This document shows, in pieces, positions 1 to 11,452 of a stretch of 64,000 nucleotides of DNA. The notes under the pieces were generated by a model. That model was not told the DNA's origin and ran no database searches. It saw only the letters and a list, made by a program, of their open reading frames with translations. Source of the DNA: Rutstroemia sp. NJR-2017a BVV2 (Eukaryota; Ascomycota; Leotiomycetes; Helotiales; Rutstroemiaceae). Numbering within the stretch: the first letter of the stretch is position 1; the number at the start of each line of letters is the position of its first letter. The position numbers and the translations under genes were made by a program. The stretch lies in the NCBI GenBank assembly GCA_002946415.1, contig NJPS01000018.1:79571-143570 (forward strand). Direction: 5' to 3'.

Positions 1-1346
1 GGATGCGAAAAGCGCAGAGATGAATCCGAGGAGATCGGAGAAGACGGGGATACTCTCAGCAATAATCCATGCGATGGTCCACGAGCCGACAACAAGCGCA
101 ATCCAGCTTCCGGTGGCGATCAAACCTCTGCTGTGAAGGTGCTTGGTTCTTGCGAAGATACGGAGATAAGCGTACTTAACAGTAACATGGGCGAAGATAA
201 CACCGGCGATAATGATCGTAGGTAGTGCGATTCCCCAGGCAATTTTTCGGATCAGGGGAATATTACTGCTGAGTGCGGGACTGGCGACATTCTCCCCAGC
301 ATAACGGTAAATGACGAGCGCCGCAACGAAGTAAAGACTGATATCGACAGTTTGGAGGAGGACGAGTGCCTTGGGGAATTCTTTGGGATTGCGGAGTTCA
401 CTAATGAAACTGATCCACGCCACGTGGCCACCATAGGCGAAAACGACATTGGAGATGCTGTTGAATGCGGAGGGGAAGGATGGGTGGTAAGTTGCTTGCA
501 TGGCGTCGGCAGCAGCTTGTGGGGAGACTCCAAGGGCGACCATGGTGATCATAACGGCGGAGAGAATACTAGTGAATGCTAGAAAATTGGTTAGTTCATG
601 TTTTTGATGTCGTAGAATTGTGAACTTACAGATAATGGAGAGGAAGGAAACATTTTTCAGCGTCCTGTTCATGGAAAGCAAGCTGAAAATTACCAATCCA
701 ACCACACCCCAAACAATCGTACAAGTTGCATGATTCGTAAGAACATTCATCGCAATCGTAAAGGTCAAAAGATGCGACGCCATGCAAAACACACAGTAGA
801 TGATGTATGCGGCACCGAAGACATCACGTCCAATAGGTCCAAGTAGAACCTCTCCAATTCCTCCATAATCGGTAATCTTTTGGAACACATTAGTAAGGTG
901 GTTCTGACGCCCCACAATCTTGCATAATATGACATATGACATACCTGAGGATACCGCATCCTGAATTGCCACAGAACGTAACCGGAATATGTCGAGAAGA
1001 TACCAAGGCCAATGATAGTGATCAAACCACCGATCAGACCAACTTTTGCGAGAACTGCAGGTAGAGATAAGATGCCGAGGGAAATGTTCTCAGCAATCAT
1101 CACGAGTGATCCTTGCCACCAGGTCATCGTCTTGTCTGTTGCGAGTGTGAGCTCATGTTTCCTCCAATATCAGCAAAAAAGAGAAATCGTACATTGAACT
1201 TCAGCACCCTCCTCATTTCCATAGGCGTCAAGCACCTCGGCCTCCTTCACGTCAGACATCGAATCATCATTGGGCCGGTATTGACGATCTGGCTCTGCCG
1301 TCAAAATATCATCTGGTTTATGTGTCGTGCTCTCTTTGACATCCAT
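1..1346 (-). CDS. Neutral/aromatic amino-acid permease, Aa_trans (AVT/Mtr-like) family, partial
   Basis: The gene reads leftward from an ATG at 1344-1346 and runs off the left edge, so the C-terminus is missing. Three introns keep one frame: 1136-1192, 877-944 and 579-629. Spliced, the protein starts with a short hydrophilic tail (MDVKESTTHKPDD). The motif VQYKTMTWWQGSLVMIAE follows, and then alternating hydrophobic segments such as NISLGILSLPAVLAKVGLI and ITIIGLGIFSTYSGYVL. This arrangement is characteristic of PF01490 amino-acid transporters of the Neurospora MTR type, which are proton-coupled plasma-membrane importers of neutral and aromatic amino acids. At least eight membrane segments are visible before the edge. 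The family call is firm from motif memory. The exact substrate is inference. Confidence 0.85.
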
Positions 1347-1498
1347 GATTGCGGCTCAAAAGCTTGTCTTGCTTGGATCCTGACGTACAATTAAGTCGTT
1401 GAAGGAATCGATGCCTAGAAGCGTGTGCTGTACACTTAGAGCGTTGAAGCTACTGCTACTACTACAGTAGCACTAGGATGACGGATTGGAAGTATGAT

Positions 1499-1566
1499 TT
1501 GGAGGAGGAAAGATGAAGGAAGAGAAGAGGAGGGAGGAGGAGAAGTAGAAGGCAAAGAGGGGAGAA
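1499..1566 (-). promoter_or_regulatory. CT-rich promoter tract of the permease gene
   Basis: A nearly uninterrupted purine run on the plus strand is a pyrimidine (CT-rich) run in the direction of the permease. It sits about 150-220 bp upstream of the ATG. CT-rich tracts are common core-promoter features of filamentous fungi. No clear TATA box was seen between it and the ATG. Confidence 0.4.
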
Positions 1567-3440
1567 ATAAGCATCATTAACAAGTATTTCGACTAGACCC
1601 CGAGATAGGAAGTCGATTTACGATTAACAATTGCATTCCGTCAATCATTTGATAAAGCAGTCAGCAAGCACTTCCAAGGAAATCGAACTAACATGTTATT
1701 TTATGGTTCCTAAACGTAATAGGGATCCATCCTGCTGCGACATCATGAGCGACGGTGGACCTGAGGGAATATCTATTATGTTTTGACGAGGTTAAGCGAG
1801 AAATACTTGGCTACGAAAGTGCCGGGAGATCTCGGCAGATTGTGGGCTCGGGTGGACTCGGTGGATTTGGTGGCTTCAGAGTGGATTTGGGCCTAAAAGC
1901 TTTTCAGGGTTTATAATCTGGGGAAGTACATAAGTGTTGTACAGTAGTAGATGGGCGAGATTAGGATTGTTGAGATTGGTGAGGGTGGTTAGATTGGCTG
2001 GAGTGACTTGATATTTGGCCTCATGCGAGCGGTACATCGTCCGTTGTCCTTGATCAAAGTCTCGTTCCGTTGCTAGTTGCAAGGCTTGTCCGTGAAGTGG
2101 GAGCACTACCGTAAAGTGAGGTACTTTCCGTTGGCTCGGCTAGCGTAGCTAATGAAGCGATGGGATCATCTGGCATGCGACTCGACTAAGTTTGAATGCG
2201 AAAAGAAATAAACCAAGATGACCCAAATGACCCAACGTGTAGGAAATCCGGAGTGCAGTACGAACCCCTTCTAGAAACATCTTCGCTTCAAACAAGTTTG
2301 AATTTGTGCCTGCACCAGCGGTAAGGAAAACGATGCAGCTGCGAGCGAAAAATGATGATCCCCCGAGTCAGGTACATTCAGTCAGGCAGTTGAGAGACTC
2401 GAGCGAGTACCGGTAGCTGAGCAGATTCTCATCGGCCCGGGGTTCATCCAGGATTTGTGTCCTTCTTCTCCGCCCCATCCAAACCCCAACCCCAACCCCA
2501 ACCCCTCACCGACATCATCGTTAAACAAGCCGAGCACATAAAGATCCGGACAAGTTGGCATTTGCGAAAGGACCCTATCGAACTGTCATCTTCGCATCTA
2601 CTGTACGAGATCATATGGCGGGCGGTGGGCGAGTGAGACAAACCGATATTGGGGTTTGTTGATGCTCCATACGCAGCGCGCTCACCACTCAGAAATGGAA
2701 GAACGGCCGGTTAGTAGTGGAGTCTCCTCCTTCCCTTCGCCTCATTTTGTCAATGCAGCATGCAAGTACTGTAAGACAAAAAGGCCCAGAAATGATAAGA
2801 ACGCTCGACTCTCCCTTTGGTCAACCGCTCGCTCACTCTGTTGCTCGTGCCTCGCATTATTCAGCATTTGTGGGTTTTTGTTCATCTATACAGTTATGTG
2901 TCTTCATTATTGCCGACGACGCATCGTCATGGTTTGTGGCAAATCGAATCAGCTTACAACTTTTTACAACTTTTTCATGATCTGCATTAGTTTTTGCGGT
3001 CAGCATGGAACAATGAATTCCCGGTCCCGAGCGGATTACTCTTTTGGGAATTATTCGGCATGATCCTCCCGGAGCATTTGCGCCAGTACCTGCATTAAGA
3101 TTGCATTAAATTAGTGCACAACTTCGGCGTACACCGATCCCCATCGCTTTCCGCGGTGTAGAAACATCTTGGCCACTTTACAAAATTACCACCGAATCAC
3201 TTACTGTACAGACCATTGTTCCAGCTGTTTTAGGTCAAACATGCTAGTCGGATAGTAATGATCCAAGAAGCGTAACTGGGAAAAGGGCGGCCTTCCGTTT
3301 ATATCACATAGTTAGAATCACTTCTTACTTCATGCTTCTTTGCTCATTCACCACAAGCATGAAGTACAGACAATTTTCGAAAATTTCTATGTACCGTCTT
3401 ACTGACAGAATATATACAAAGAATCGCCCGCTTCTCCTCC
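1567..3440. other. Intergenic region with no supported gene
   Basis: This is 1.9 kb between the divergent side of the permease and the 3' end of the esterase gene. Short open frames exist (for example at 1876-2106 and 2656-3063), but they have no recognisable motif and no splice-consistent extension. A short AACCCC repeat is listed separately. The rest is presumably permease promoter and esterase terminator. Confidence 0.5.
2482..2505. repeat. Short AACCCC tandem repeat
   Basis: About three and a half copies of AACCCC lie in intergenic DNA. It is G-rich on the minus strand. It is not the fungal telomere unit TTAGGG/CCCTAA and is far too short to be a telomere relic. Confidence 0.6.
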
Positions 3441-4948
3441 CTAGAAAAACACACCAGTCAAAGCCTTCACAAAGTTCTGCGCAACCAACTTCTGAATCGC
3501 TTGTCCCGGATGATAAGTATCATACCACAAACAAGTCTTACCATCCGAATTCGTACAAGTAGTACCCGTAGCACCGTACGCAGATGGATTATCAAGCGCT
3601 GTCCAGAAAGACGCCGAGGTGTTGAAGACGGTACCCGTTACACCCGAATTGGCAGTCTTGAAAGCAGCCATGCGTGTCAAGAGATCTTGGTTATAGGTGG
3701 TGATGTTACCGCGAACGTACTTCATATTTTGGGCGGTTTGTTGGGCAAATACTGGGGCTTGGTCGAATGCTGGATATTTGTTAGATTGCAAACTTCTTTA
3801 ATTGGGGAAGTGGGACTGATGAGTACTTACGTGGAACCATGAAAAGTGTAAAGTATCTGATACCGGCGTCGTACAATTTTTGCAGCTGACCAAAGTATTG
3901 GTCTAGGATCTTATCGAACGGCGTAGCGAAGCCATCCCAGTACGAGTTTCCGACATCATTGATACCCATCCAAACAACGGCCATGGTGTTAGCAGAAGTC
4001 CAAGCGATATTAGAAGCATTGTGAGCAGTGTATGTTTCGAATTCGGTAACTTGCGAAAGAAGATCGTCGGTAGCTCCTTTGACAAGACTGTTATCAGTGG
4101 TGGCACCGTATTCGGCGAAATCGAAGGCGAGGACTAGAGAGCTGTTCAATTGGGTGGCGGTTTGGCCGACCCAGTTCAATCCTCCGCTTGTTGTGGTTCC
4201 TGGCAAAGCGACACCAAGAGGCAGGTCAGCTGAAGGGGCGGTACTTCCGGCCCAGAAACCATCCGAGGAATAGGAGTCACCACTGAATACAGGTTAGTCG
4301 TTGTTACTAATTCCCGAATTTGTGGTGCTTACAAGATCATGAGATACTTGGTTCCCGAGGATGCAACGGAGCTTGCTGTTGCGGCAGATGATGCACTCGT
4401 CGCTACAACGGCTGAGCTTGCGACAGAGACAGCGCTGCTGGCGGCTACTTTTGACACGACAGAGCTAACAACTAGAGCCTGAGAAGTCGCGGCCGATGTG
4501 GCAATAGAAGTTGCTTGAGACTTCACAACCGAGGTAGCAAATGTTGATGAGCACTTCTTTTTTGAGACCACTGAAGACACTACCGCGCTCGAAGCCGACA
4601 GAACCGATGAGCACTTCTTCTTAGTAGTGACGGAAGAGACAGCTGATGTAGCAGCTGATGCCGCGCTCGTAACCTGGGCGCTGGAGGCTACAACACTCGT
4701 AGCAGCCGTTGTTGCTCCGGTAGCCTGAAGACATTGATCTATCCGGATTAGAAATAAGCCAGATTATTCGAATTGTCTAACTAACAGTAAAATGCATTTT
4801 GCGACTGACAAACAGCCCCGGCAACGCACGTGGTTGACCCCGAATAGCCACTCCCGCCACACTGACCATAAACCGCCACATCCGCCCCCTCAACGGCCGA
4901 AGCGAGTAAAACACCGGCCAGCGGTAACACAAGGTTAAAAGCAACCAT
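3441..4948 (-). CDS. CE16 acetylesterase (SGNH/GDSL hydrolase) with N-terminal CBM1
   Basis: This is a secreted carbohydrate esterase expected to remove acetyl groups from hemicellulose fragments. Introns at 4739-4785, 4283-4332 and 3770-3830 join four exons totalling 1350 nt (449 residues). The ATG at 4946-4948 starts a signal peptide (MVAFNLVLPLAGVLLASAVEG). A CBM1 cellulose-binding module follows (YGQCGGSGYSG...QNAFYYQCLQ, split by intron 1), then a Ser/Ala/Val/Thr-rich linker of roughly 120 residues with two KKKCSS patches. The SGNH domain shows block I IFGDSYSSDGF, block III WMGINDVGNS and block V CLWYDTYHPGQ with the catalytic Asp and His. The esterase family and the CBM1 are visible directly. 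The acetyl-xylooligosaccharide substrate is known for the family, not shown here. An N-terminal CBM1 on CE16 is less common than the stand-alone form. Confidence 0.9.
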
Positions 4949-6428
4949 TGTGCGTAGATATCAACAAGAAAACAATAAGACAAAGAACGTAACCTTCCGT
5001 GAAAACCAAGCACGGGAATTTGAAAAAGAATGTAGAAAATGTTTTCAGAAGATTAAACTTCTCAAAACGAAAGGAAACAATCACCATCATATACAGAATT
5101 AATCCGTCGTTTCATTGTGCCAATATTTTCCATTTTCACGATCAAAAGGAAGGCGAGACGCGTATTTCGCACTCTATTCCAGACGATGGACAATGAGGGG
5201 GTTCTTTAACGAGATTGCAGTTTTGGCTATATGGGCGGTTATGCTTGGCGGACCGCCGGAAACGGGAATGTCCGTGCGTTTTTCCGGTCGGAAATGTTTT
5301 TGTTTGGTGGAAGTGCTTGCGTTTTGAGGTTATTCGTGCGCGTCTATACGCTGTTTTGAGATGTTCCGTTTCATATTTATAGATAGAAGATGTAAGGGAG
5401 GGCGACAGAAGCTTAGTAGTACACGCTGTGAAGCTGTTCCATCCACTTGAAATGGTCGAGTTGAGGTATGAGTGTATGTGCTAGGTAGTGATACATTTGT
5501 TCCCACGTTGTTGCTGCTGCTGCTGTTGTCGTTGCTGTTATTGTTGCTGTTGCTGTTGTTGAAATTTTGGGTGGGACAATCCAGATATTTCGTCGGATCC
5601 TCCTTGTTTTTTTATCGAGTTATTTAATTCTTAATTCTCGTGACGACAACGATCACAATAAGCCAATACCTTTGCCCTACACGACAGCGAGGTCTTTTAC
5701 CCCCTATTGTATCTAGCCATAGCGCAAGACGTCCATAAAACGTCGATGACTACTCAATATGGCAGCTCACCGATTGGTGGCTAATGATTCCCATACAATA
5801 TTCGATCCTTCCTATTCCCTGCCAACGTCATATCACGGCCTGAACCGATAACACCATTTATCAAAACGCCCGCACGCAGAAGTCGTGATGTCAAGAACAC
5901 ATGGCGAACATGCTTCATATTCGACATTTCGGCCTCAAACACGGACGTAGATAGATCTTATCTCCGCTCTAGGAAACTTATTGCAAATCCTCACCCTATA
6001 TTTCTCCGATATTGATGATGTCGTTGAGTTAAGTTGTTGTGGCCGTGACGTTTGATATTCCTGAAGTCTTGGCTTACCCCGCAAGAAATGGTGCGGAGGG
6101 GAGCTCCCGACCAATGAAACTCAATTCATTATAACATCATTGGCTTCAAAGGACAGCCATCTAGAACCAATCATAGATGTTGTAAATCAGGTCAACCAAT
6201 GGAAGAAAAGGAATTGAACATCCTACGTACAAAATTCACATCACTTTGACAGTTCAAGTCGATTAAAAGTCGTGATGTAAGGAAATGCACTCACAAGACC
6301 TTTCGTACATGTACATCGGCAAACCAACTTCAAGAATGGATATATTTCTTCTTAAAAGCCTGGTTTCGACCCCCAACACCCTCAACTTATAAAACACACA
6401 CCGTCCTCTCGAATCTCCTGTTAAAAAG
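4949..6428. promoter_or_regulatory. Intergenic/promoter region of the CE16 gene (left) and HHE gene (right)
   Basis: This 1.5 kb holds no supported gene. A perfect CGG-type palindrome, GGCGGACCGCC, lies at 5247-5257 about 300 bp upstream of the CE16 start. It resembles sites of Zn2Cys6 regulators, which bind paired CGG triplets. Another CCGG/CGG cluster follows at 5255-5293. A GGCTAA motif (XlnR/Xyr1 core) occurs at 5779-5784. These are motif matches only, and binding is inferred. Confidence 0.4.
5508..5561. repeat. Imperfect TTG/CTG trinucleotide repeat
   Basis: About eighteen triplets, mostly TTG and CTG, with single TCG and TTA interruptions. It lies in non-coding DNA between the esterase and HHE genes. 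Confidence 0.75.
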
Positions 6429-7165
6429 ATGTCAATTCTGTTCAAGGCTGCAACATTCTCAAGACAACCACTATTCAATCAAGTACGACGAGGAATTCCC
6501 GCAACCCGATTCGCCATGTCTACCATTTCCGACGCTATCAAGAAGGATCATCGCGAGATCAACCAATATGCTGACAACATCCGTCAAGCACAAGACGACG
6601 ATACCAGAACGAGATGGCAAAACCAACTTACCTGGGAATTAGCCCGTCACTCCATCGGTGAGGAGTTGGTCGTCTACCCAGCTTTCGCCAAGCACCTTGG
6701 AGAGAGAGGACAGCAGATGGCCGACAAGGACCGTGCTGAGCACCAAACTGTATGTCTAGATATTCCCCAACTCAATGCTCGAGACACTGCAATGGAACAA
6801 AACTAACAATAATTCCACAGGTCAAAGAAGATCTCAAGAAATTCCAAAACCTCAAGTCATCCAACCCAGACTTCATCCCCACCCTCGACAAATTGATGAA
6901 GGACCTTAACGACCACATCGCCGAAGAAGAGAACGACGATCTCCCTGCTCTCGAGACTGCTCTTTCCCAAGCCGACAGCCATTCCCTGACAAAGTCATTC
7001 GGCCGAACAAAGGCATTCGTACCCAGCCGCAGCCACCCAAGTGCGCCAAGCAAGCCACCGTTCGAGACAGCTGTTGGTCTTTTGGCTGCGCCAATTGATC
7101 ATCTGGCGGATTTGTTCAGGAAGTTCCCTGACGAGACAATTAGCCCGAATCCAAGTACGAAGTAA
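6429..7165 (+). CDS. Hemerythrin-like HHE-domain protein, probably mitochondrial
   Basis: There are two exons: 6429-6749, and 6821-7165 after a 71-bp intron (GTATGT...CCACAG). They give 221 residues. The N-terminus (MSILFKAATFSRQPLFNQVR) is rich in Arg, Ser and hydrophobic residues with no acidic residue, like a mitochondrial presequence. A second Met at about residue 30 (MSTISDAIKKDHREI) could start a cytosolic form. The HHE cation-binding four-helix bundle shows its metal-ligand signatures in order: KKDHREINQY, ELARHSIGEELVVYP, AEHQTVKED (across the splice) and DHIAEEENDDLPALE. Family members bind non-haem di-iron and are linked to oxygen or nitric-oxide sensing and iron handling. The role of this protein is unknown. 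Confidence 0.88.
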
Positions 7166-7971
7166 ATTTGTTGGATGAAGATAATTAAGTGGAGGGGGGG
7201 GGATATGTGTGATGTGATGGAGGAAAAGGATCTGAGCATGATGATACCTATGGGTTTTCTATTTGTAATTGAGTGCATGGAAGGGAGGATGAATGATATG
7301 ATATGATATGAATGTATTCAGCCTACCATATTCATGAATAATGAATGACGTTGACATTAATGACTCGTTCGCTCCTTCTACGTTCGGGTATCTGAGAACT
7401 ATTTGTTTTGCGCGAAAAACAACATAACTCGCAACCCGACGACTAAATTATCGTTCTCGCGCAAGTTCGTGTAAATCAGAATCCTCCTTTTTTGGAAAAA
7501 GATTGACACGAAAAGTTAGATCAGGTCATTGGTCCTTCTCTTCCCCTCCCGCTTTGGTTTTGACGTTGGGATACCGACTTTCCAGGACCCCTGAATTCTG
7601 CATTTACGCATCTATTTGTGTGGTGGCACAAACATCCTTCCAACATTTGGACGGAAATTAACGTCTATATTTCTACTACTCTGTTTTAAACTATATGCTT
7701 GTTACTATTCATCAGTATGCTAAGTTGCCATTTTTCGGTCACACTCAAGGCATGTCAAGCTGCAGTAAAGAGGCGGACCCAAAGTTCAATTGAATACCTT
7801 TTGTGGTTATCTCAGAAATCATTTACAAATTACAACAGTTGGTAAGTGTGGTCAATATGGTATATACTTCTTCTTGTTTACGGAAGAGATAATCTGTACA
7901 GTGATAAGTAGTTCTCTTTACAATAATCAAACCCTGAGTATCAAGATTTGTGTTTTACCCTGAAATCCATC
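7166..7971. other. Intergenic, no gene seen
   Basis: This is the terminator region of the HHE gene and the upstream flank of the GMC remnant. It contains a short ATATG repeat near 7293-7310 and nothing else recognisable. Confidence 0.5.
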
Positions 7972-8553
7972 ATGGCCTCTCCAACGTTCGACATCATCAT
8001 CGTAGGGGGCGGAACAGCCGGCTGCGTGCTTGCAAACAGGCTCTTAGAAAGTGGGCTTCTCCGCATCCTTCTTATAGAATCTAGAGAAGACCTGACGAGC
8101 GACGCCCGAACCAATGTTCCATCATTGGGCCCGCTTCTCATGGCTACAGATGCCAACTAGGGCTTTTCAGCTATTACTCAGGTAAGAGAGTCCAATTTCA
8201 AGTAAATCTACGGTCTCACTGCTGATAAATCCAAATTCCAATATAGGAAATCGCACAAATATAGCGCCTGCTGGTCGTTTGATTGGAGGATCAAGCGCCC
8301 TCAACGGTTTCGCTTTTCTTCCGAACTCCAAGTTAAGCATTGAAGCCTGGGCCAACCTTGGTAACCCGGGCTGGGACGAAGAAGCTTTCTCTAGGTCTGT
8401 GGAACGATTTACTCTAGCTACATCCGCATCAGCGGATAATCCATCCAAAAGCCCTCTCCAGATCACTATTCCAGAAGAGGATACGGAATGGCCGCATGTA
8501 TGGAGGAACACGCTTCTTACACTTGGATTCCCAGTCGCTCAAAATGCTTTAAC
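7972..8553 (+). pseudogene. GMC oxidoreductase, 5' remnant
   Basis: An ATG at 7972 opens with the ADP-binding fold of FAD-dependent GMC oxidoreductases: DIIIVGGGTAGCVLANRL, with GxGxxG at residues 12-17. An in-frame TAG at 8158-8160 falls where the family has the Trp of a W-x-F-S motif, consistent with TGG to TAG. A plausible intron starting GTAAGAGAG near 8181 leads to a second exon reading NRTNIAPAGRLIGGSSALNG, which is the GMC GGSSALN signature. It then runs to about 8553 (WPHVWRNTLLTLGFPVAQN). After that the frame has no GMC similarity and runs into the 3' end of the neighbouring gene. Only about one third of a normal 550-650 residue enzyme is present and the C-terminal catalytic His is absent, so this is a dead fragment. 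Confidence 0.85.
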
Positions 8554-8670
8554 TATATCCGACTATCTTCTGAAAAGCTTCTCATTTTTATATATATCTG
8601 CGAGTTTCCTTTCTATCGATCTCTTCCTATCTCTGATTCCTTTTGACACCATTCTGTATTGTATCCCACA

Positions 8671-10050
8671 CTATGGAGCATGGTAAAGGGAATCTTGAAA
8701 GGGTATAGGCAAACTCGGTCCGGCAGAGTTTTCGTGTCGTCTTATTGTGATTAGCTCCGTCTCTTCATCTTGCAAAGTACTGTTGCCTGTTTTGCTCACT
8801 ACTTGCTGCGCCTCTCCTACTGTAATCAGCTCTGCCTTTGCGCGTCGGTTCCTGTAGGATGACCCAGAAATTGCCAACGCCAATCCCACCACCTCCCAGG
8901 AAAAGAGGATAGGGAGCACTCTATGCAACACATTTCCACATCCACCCTCAACTTGAACAACCAATGAATAAAATTCGTGAGCAGGGAGAGCATAACCCCA
9001 GCGGTAGAAGCCTGGACTTAACTCAAATGGATAGATGGTTGCTGCTACATTTAATATTGCCCATGGAAGGACAAAAAATGTAAGAAAAGATATGGGAATG
9101 AAAGCAGTGGCGGCGTCCAGAACGAGGAAATTGATATGCATATAAATCCAGTATGACATCCATACAAGTACGAATTGACTCCCACTAACATCCCAGGTCT
9201 CTCGAAAGGCCCAGATGTAACCAGTTGTCGTAAGGGAGGCGATAAACGTATATATAATCGAGATAACCATTCTCATTAACCCAATCCGCATAGAATTTAG
9301 ACGACCATATATACCAAATTGATTATTGATACCGTTTAATGCCATGAGGAAGAAGAATTGTTGTATAATAGGTAAGACTACGCTCACAGTATTAAACAAG
9401 ACACGGGTGCCTTGATTAGTTGGTTTGACGTTGATGTTGGATGCTTGTATAGGGTTTAAAAGGGCAAGAACGGCGTTTTCGTCGCTTGCATTGAGTGACA
9501 AGAGAGCCTGTGATCCGTTGAGAATATGGTAAACTGAAGATGCAGCACCAATGAGAGTTTCCAGATTCCCAGAAATATCGCCTAACTGTACAGCTGGATA
9601 TCGAGCGCCATTGTAGATGTAGGTCAAGGTGTTACTAGAGTTGTAAGTACTCGCCGCAGACCCGCCACTCAGAGCTTGGGACAAACGATTCGAGGCCCCC
9701 GGTTGAGCGACGATAGCTCCCCAATAGTCACCACGGCATACAGCTCTTCGAACCTCAACTATAGAGGAGTACTCAGTGGTAGTATGGAATTGAAGCTCTG
9801 GAAATTCGTCGCCCTGGAACTGTTTGTATGCCACTGATAATGCTTCACCAATGATACCTCCGTCATAGTCAACGGCCAGAATGTTCAAGTTATGCGCCCG
9901 GAATCCACTTTCGAAGAGAACTCCATATAGGTAGGACATCATGGCGAGAAAAAGGAGAATGACCATAGTTCCAGACATAACAACCCCAATGACAAACGGC
10001 TTCCTTTTGCCGTTCCAGAAAGGATCGCGCCATAATAATCGTAATGCCAT
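8671..10050 (-). CDS. SNG1/DUF3533 family multi-pass membrane protein
   Basis: A single exon of 459 residues. The N-terminus (MALRLLWRDPFWNGKRKPF) precedes a first membrane segment at about residues 20-41. A large extracytoplasmic loop of about 170 residues with several N-x-S/T sites follows. Then come five further hydrophobic segments, including RVLFNTVSVVLPIIQQFFFL and LTFFVLPWAILNVAATIYPF. The C-terminus ends in a hydrophilic tail (about 60 residues). This topology and the short N-terminal cytoplasmic piece match the DUF3533 family, which includes yeast SNG1 (nitrosoguanidine resistance) and ABC-2-like Pip/YhgE proteins. A role in drug resistance or membrane asymmetry is known only for yeast. 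The stop at 8671-8673 overlaps the tail of the broken GMC frame, which places the breakpoint at this gene's 3' end. Confidence 0.8.
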   Translation of the reverse strand: MALRLLWRDPFWNGKRKPFVIGVVMSGTMVILLFLAMMSYLYGVLFESGFRAHNLNILAVDYDGGIIGEALSVAYKQFQGDEFPELQFHTTTEYSSIVEVRRAVCRGDYWGAIVAQPGASNRLSQALSGGSAASTYNSSNTLTYIYNGARYPAVQLGDISGNLETLIGAASSVYHILNGSQALLSLNASDENAVLALLNPIQASNINVKPTNQGTRVLFNTVSVVLPIIQQFFFLMALNGINNQFGIYGRLNSMRIGLMRMVISIIYTFIASLTTTGYIWAFRETWDVSGSQFVLVWMSYWIYMHINFLVLDAATAFIPISFLTFFVLPWAILNVAATIYPFELSPGFYRWGYALPAHEFYSLVVQVEGGCGNVLHRVLPILFSWEVVGLALAISGSSYRNRRAKAELITVGEAQQVVSKTGNSTLQDEETELITIRRHENSAGPSLPIPFQDSLYHAP

Positions 10051-10939
10051 GCTGAGAGGAGGGGGTCTTGGTTTAGATGAAATGCAATGGGATGCGCAGA
10101 GATGGAATGCGGAGAATCAATGACGCAAGGACTTAGAGCCAAAGAAGGATGGTATATTAAGGCGAGGAAATCGTGGATCAATGAAGACTGTCCTTCCTCA
10201 ACAAGAGCTCTCATATATAATCTGTAGCCGGAATGCGGACATTCTTTTGTAGGCCGAGGTCAAGCGAAGTGCATAAGATTAACTGAAAGTTAAGTGCCCA
10301 ATTTTACAAAACATTAGCGAATGGATTTCAGGACGGCTTTAAATTCGGCCTCCTCTCGATGATCTGCTCTGCTCTGGAAAGTCGCCATCCTTTCTATGGA
10401 AAGAATGATGTTTCGAGAGAACACGATTAAGCCACCGCAGATCGTGGAGCGCGAGTCATTTGTGGCCCTCAAGCAATAAGGTAGAGGGATTTGGCAACTT
10501 TTTGAAACTAGGAAAGTGGAGACAAATTGATCTTAATGTACGAAGTATAGGCAAGTTCAAAACAGTAAGACGCTACGAGTAGAAAGTATTGAGTCTAAAC
10601 AGAAAGGGAATCTGCGGCCTAATCCACTTACATCTTCTAGCTTGATATGTTAGTACAGTACTTGATCAATCTTCCAGAACACTGGAATAACAAAATCAAG
10701 CATCATGAACAAATTCTATTGTTATCTTACGATTGCGTTGTTTGATCACTGAGATAGAACTAGCGGCCGCCCTACTCGGCAAGTTCAAGTTCCTTCGATA
10801 TAGCTGAACGGCTTGTAGTGGGGGCCGGTAGTGGGGGCCGGTAGTGCACGAGGGTATCTTGTACGCGATTCACACGATATTTCGGAATTCGGACTTTTGA
10901 GTATATACCACCAGGGGGTGCGCTAAGTTATTCGATAGT
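10051..10939. other. Intergenic, upstream of the SNG1-like gene
   Basis: No gene is supported. A 13-bp unit (GTAGTGGGGGCCG) is repeated about 2.4 times at 10815-10846, just before the retroelement-like block that follows. Confidence 0.5.
10815..10846. repeat. 13-bp tandem repeat, 2.4 copies
   Basis: Unit GTAGTGGGGGCCG at 10815-10827 and 10828-10840, then a partial third copy. It is GC-rich and non-coding, next to a dispersed repeat fragment. Confidence 0.7.
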
Positions 10940-11320
10940 TTTGAGATTTACCTACTCTATTATTCCGCGACGAATAGCCGCCATTTGGTCGAGATCCAGC
11001 ACGCAGATTAGGCGGATTCTACAAATAGAGCGAAGATTAGCTACTATTCGTTCTAGCTATAGCTTCTATTCGTTCCAGTGTCAAGGGTATAGAAGGGGGA
11101 TTCCAGGGTCCGGGCGTTAATTACCCCTATAAGAGGGGGAGCGGAGGCTAATCGATCGAGGAGCAGGGCTTCCGCCCCGAGGATCCTGATATAAGGAATA
11201 GCAGGAAGGAAAAGAGATCAGTAGCAATTAGTTTGTCTTCAATTAAGACCCTACGTTTAGACTCCGGCTATCTTATTACTGTATCGCGATACTCTTACAA
11301 CTCCCTACCAACCAAACCCT
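10940..11320 (+). mobile_element. Dispersed repeat, probable solo-LTR or LTR end
   Basis: The left part contains a block (ATTCCGCGACGAATAGCC, 10959-10976) that recurs at about 40388. The right part (GGAGGCTAAT..., GAGATCA.TAG.AATTAGTTTG..., CTCTTACAA.TCCCTACCA) recurs with divergence at 22405-22570. A TATAAGG box lies before the shared AATTAGTTTG segment. Three diverged copies of pieces in one window, one of them directly upstream of gag-like sequence (40.4 kb), point to an LTR family. Exact ends and target duplications were not found. Confidence 0.5.
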
Positions 11321-11452
11321 AACATTACTCTTTGAATCTAAAGTTCTTAAACTGCTATATAAGTAGAAGTGATAATATTGAATTTATATTTATAATACTA
11401 TATTTATTCGATTAACTTCTATTAACAAACAATATTTTCAGAGCCCTAATAT

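Noticed and set aside
1876..2106. 76-codon minus-strand frame
   Set aside because: No motif, no plausible extension, lies in intergenic DNA.
2482..2505. AACCCC repeat as an internal telomere relic
   Set aside because: The unit is not TTAGGG/CCCTAA and only 3-4 copies exist.
2656..3063. 135-codon plus-strand open frame
   Set aside because: Overlaps another open frame, has no domain, and its Cys/hydrophobic mix is not gene-like.
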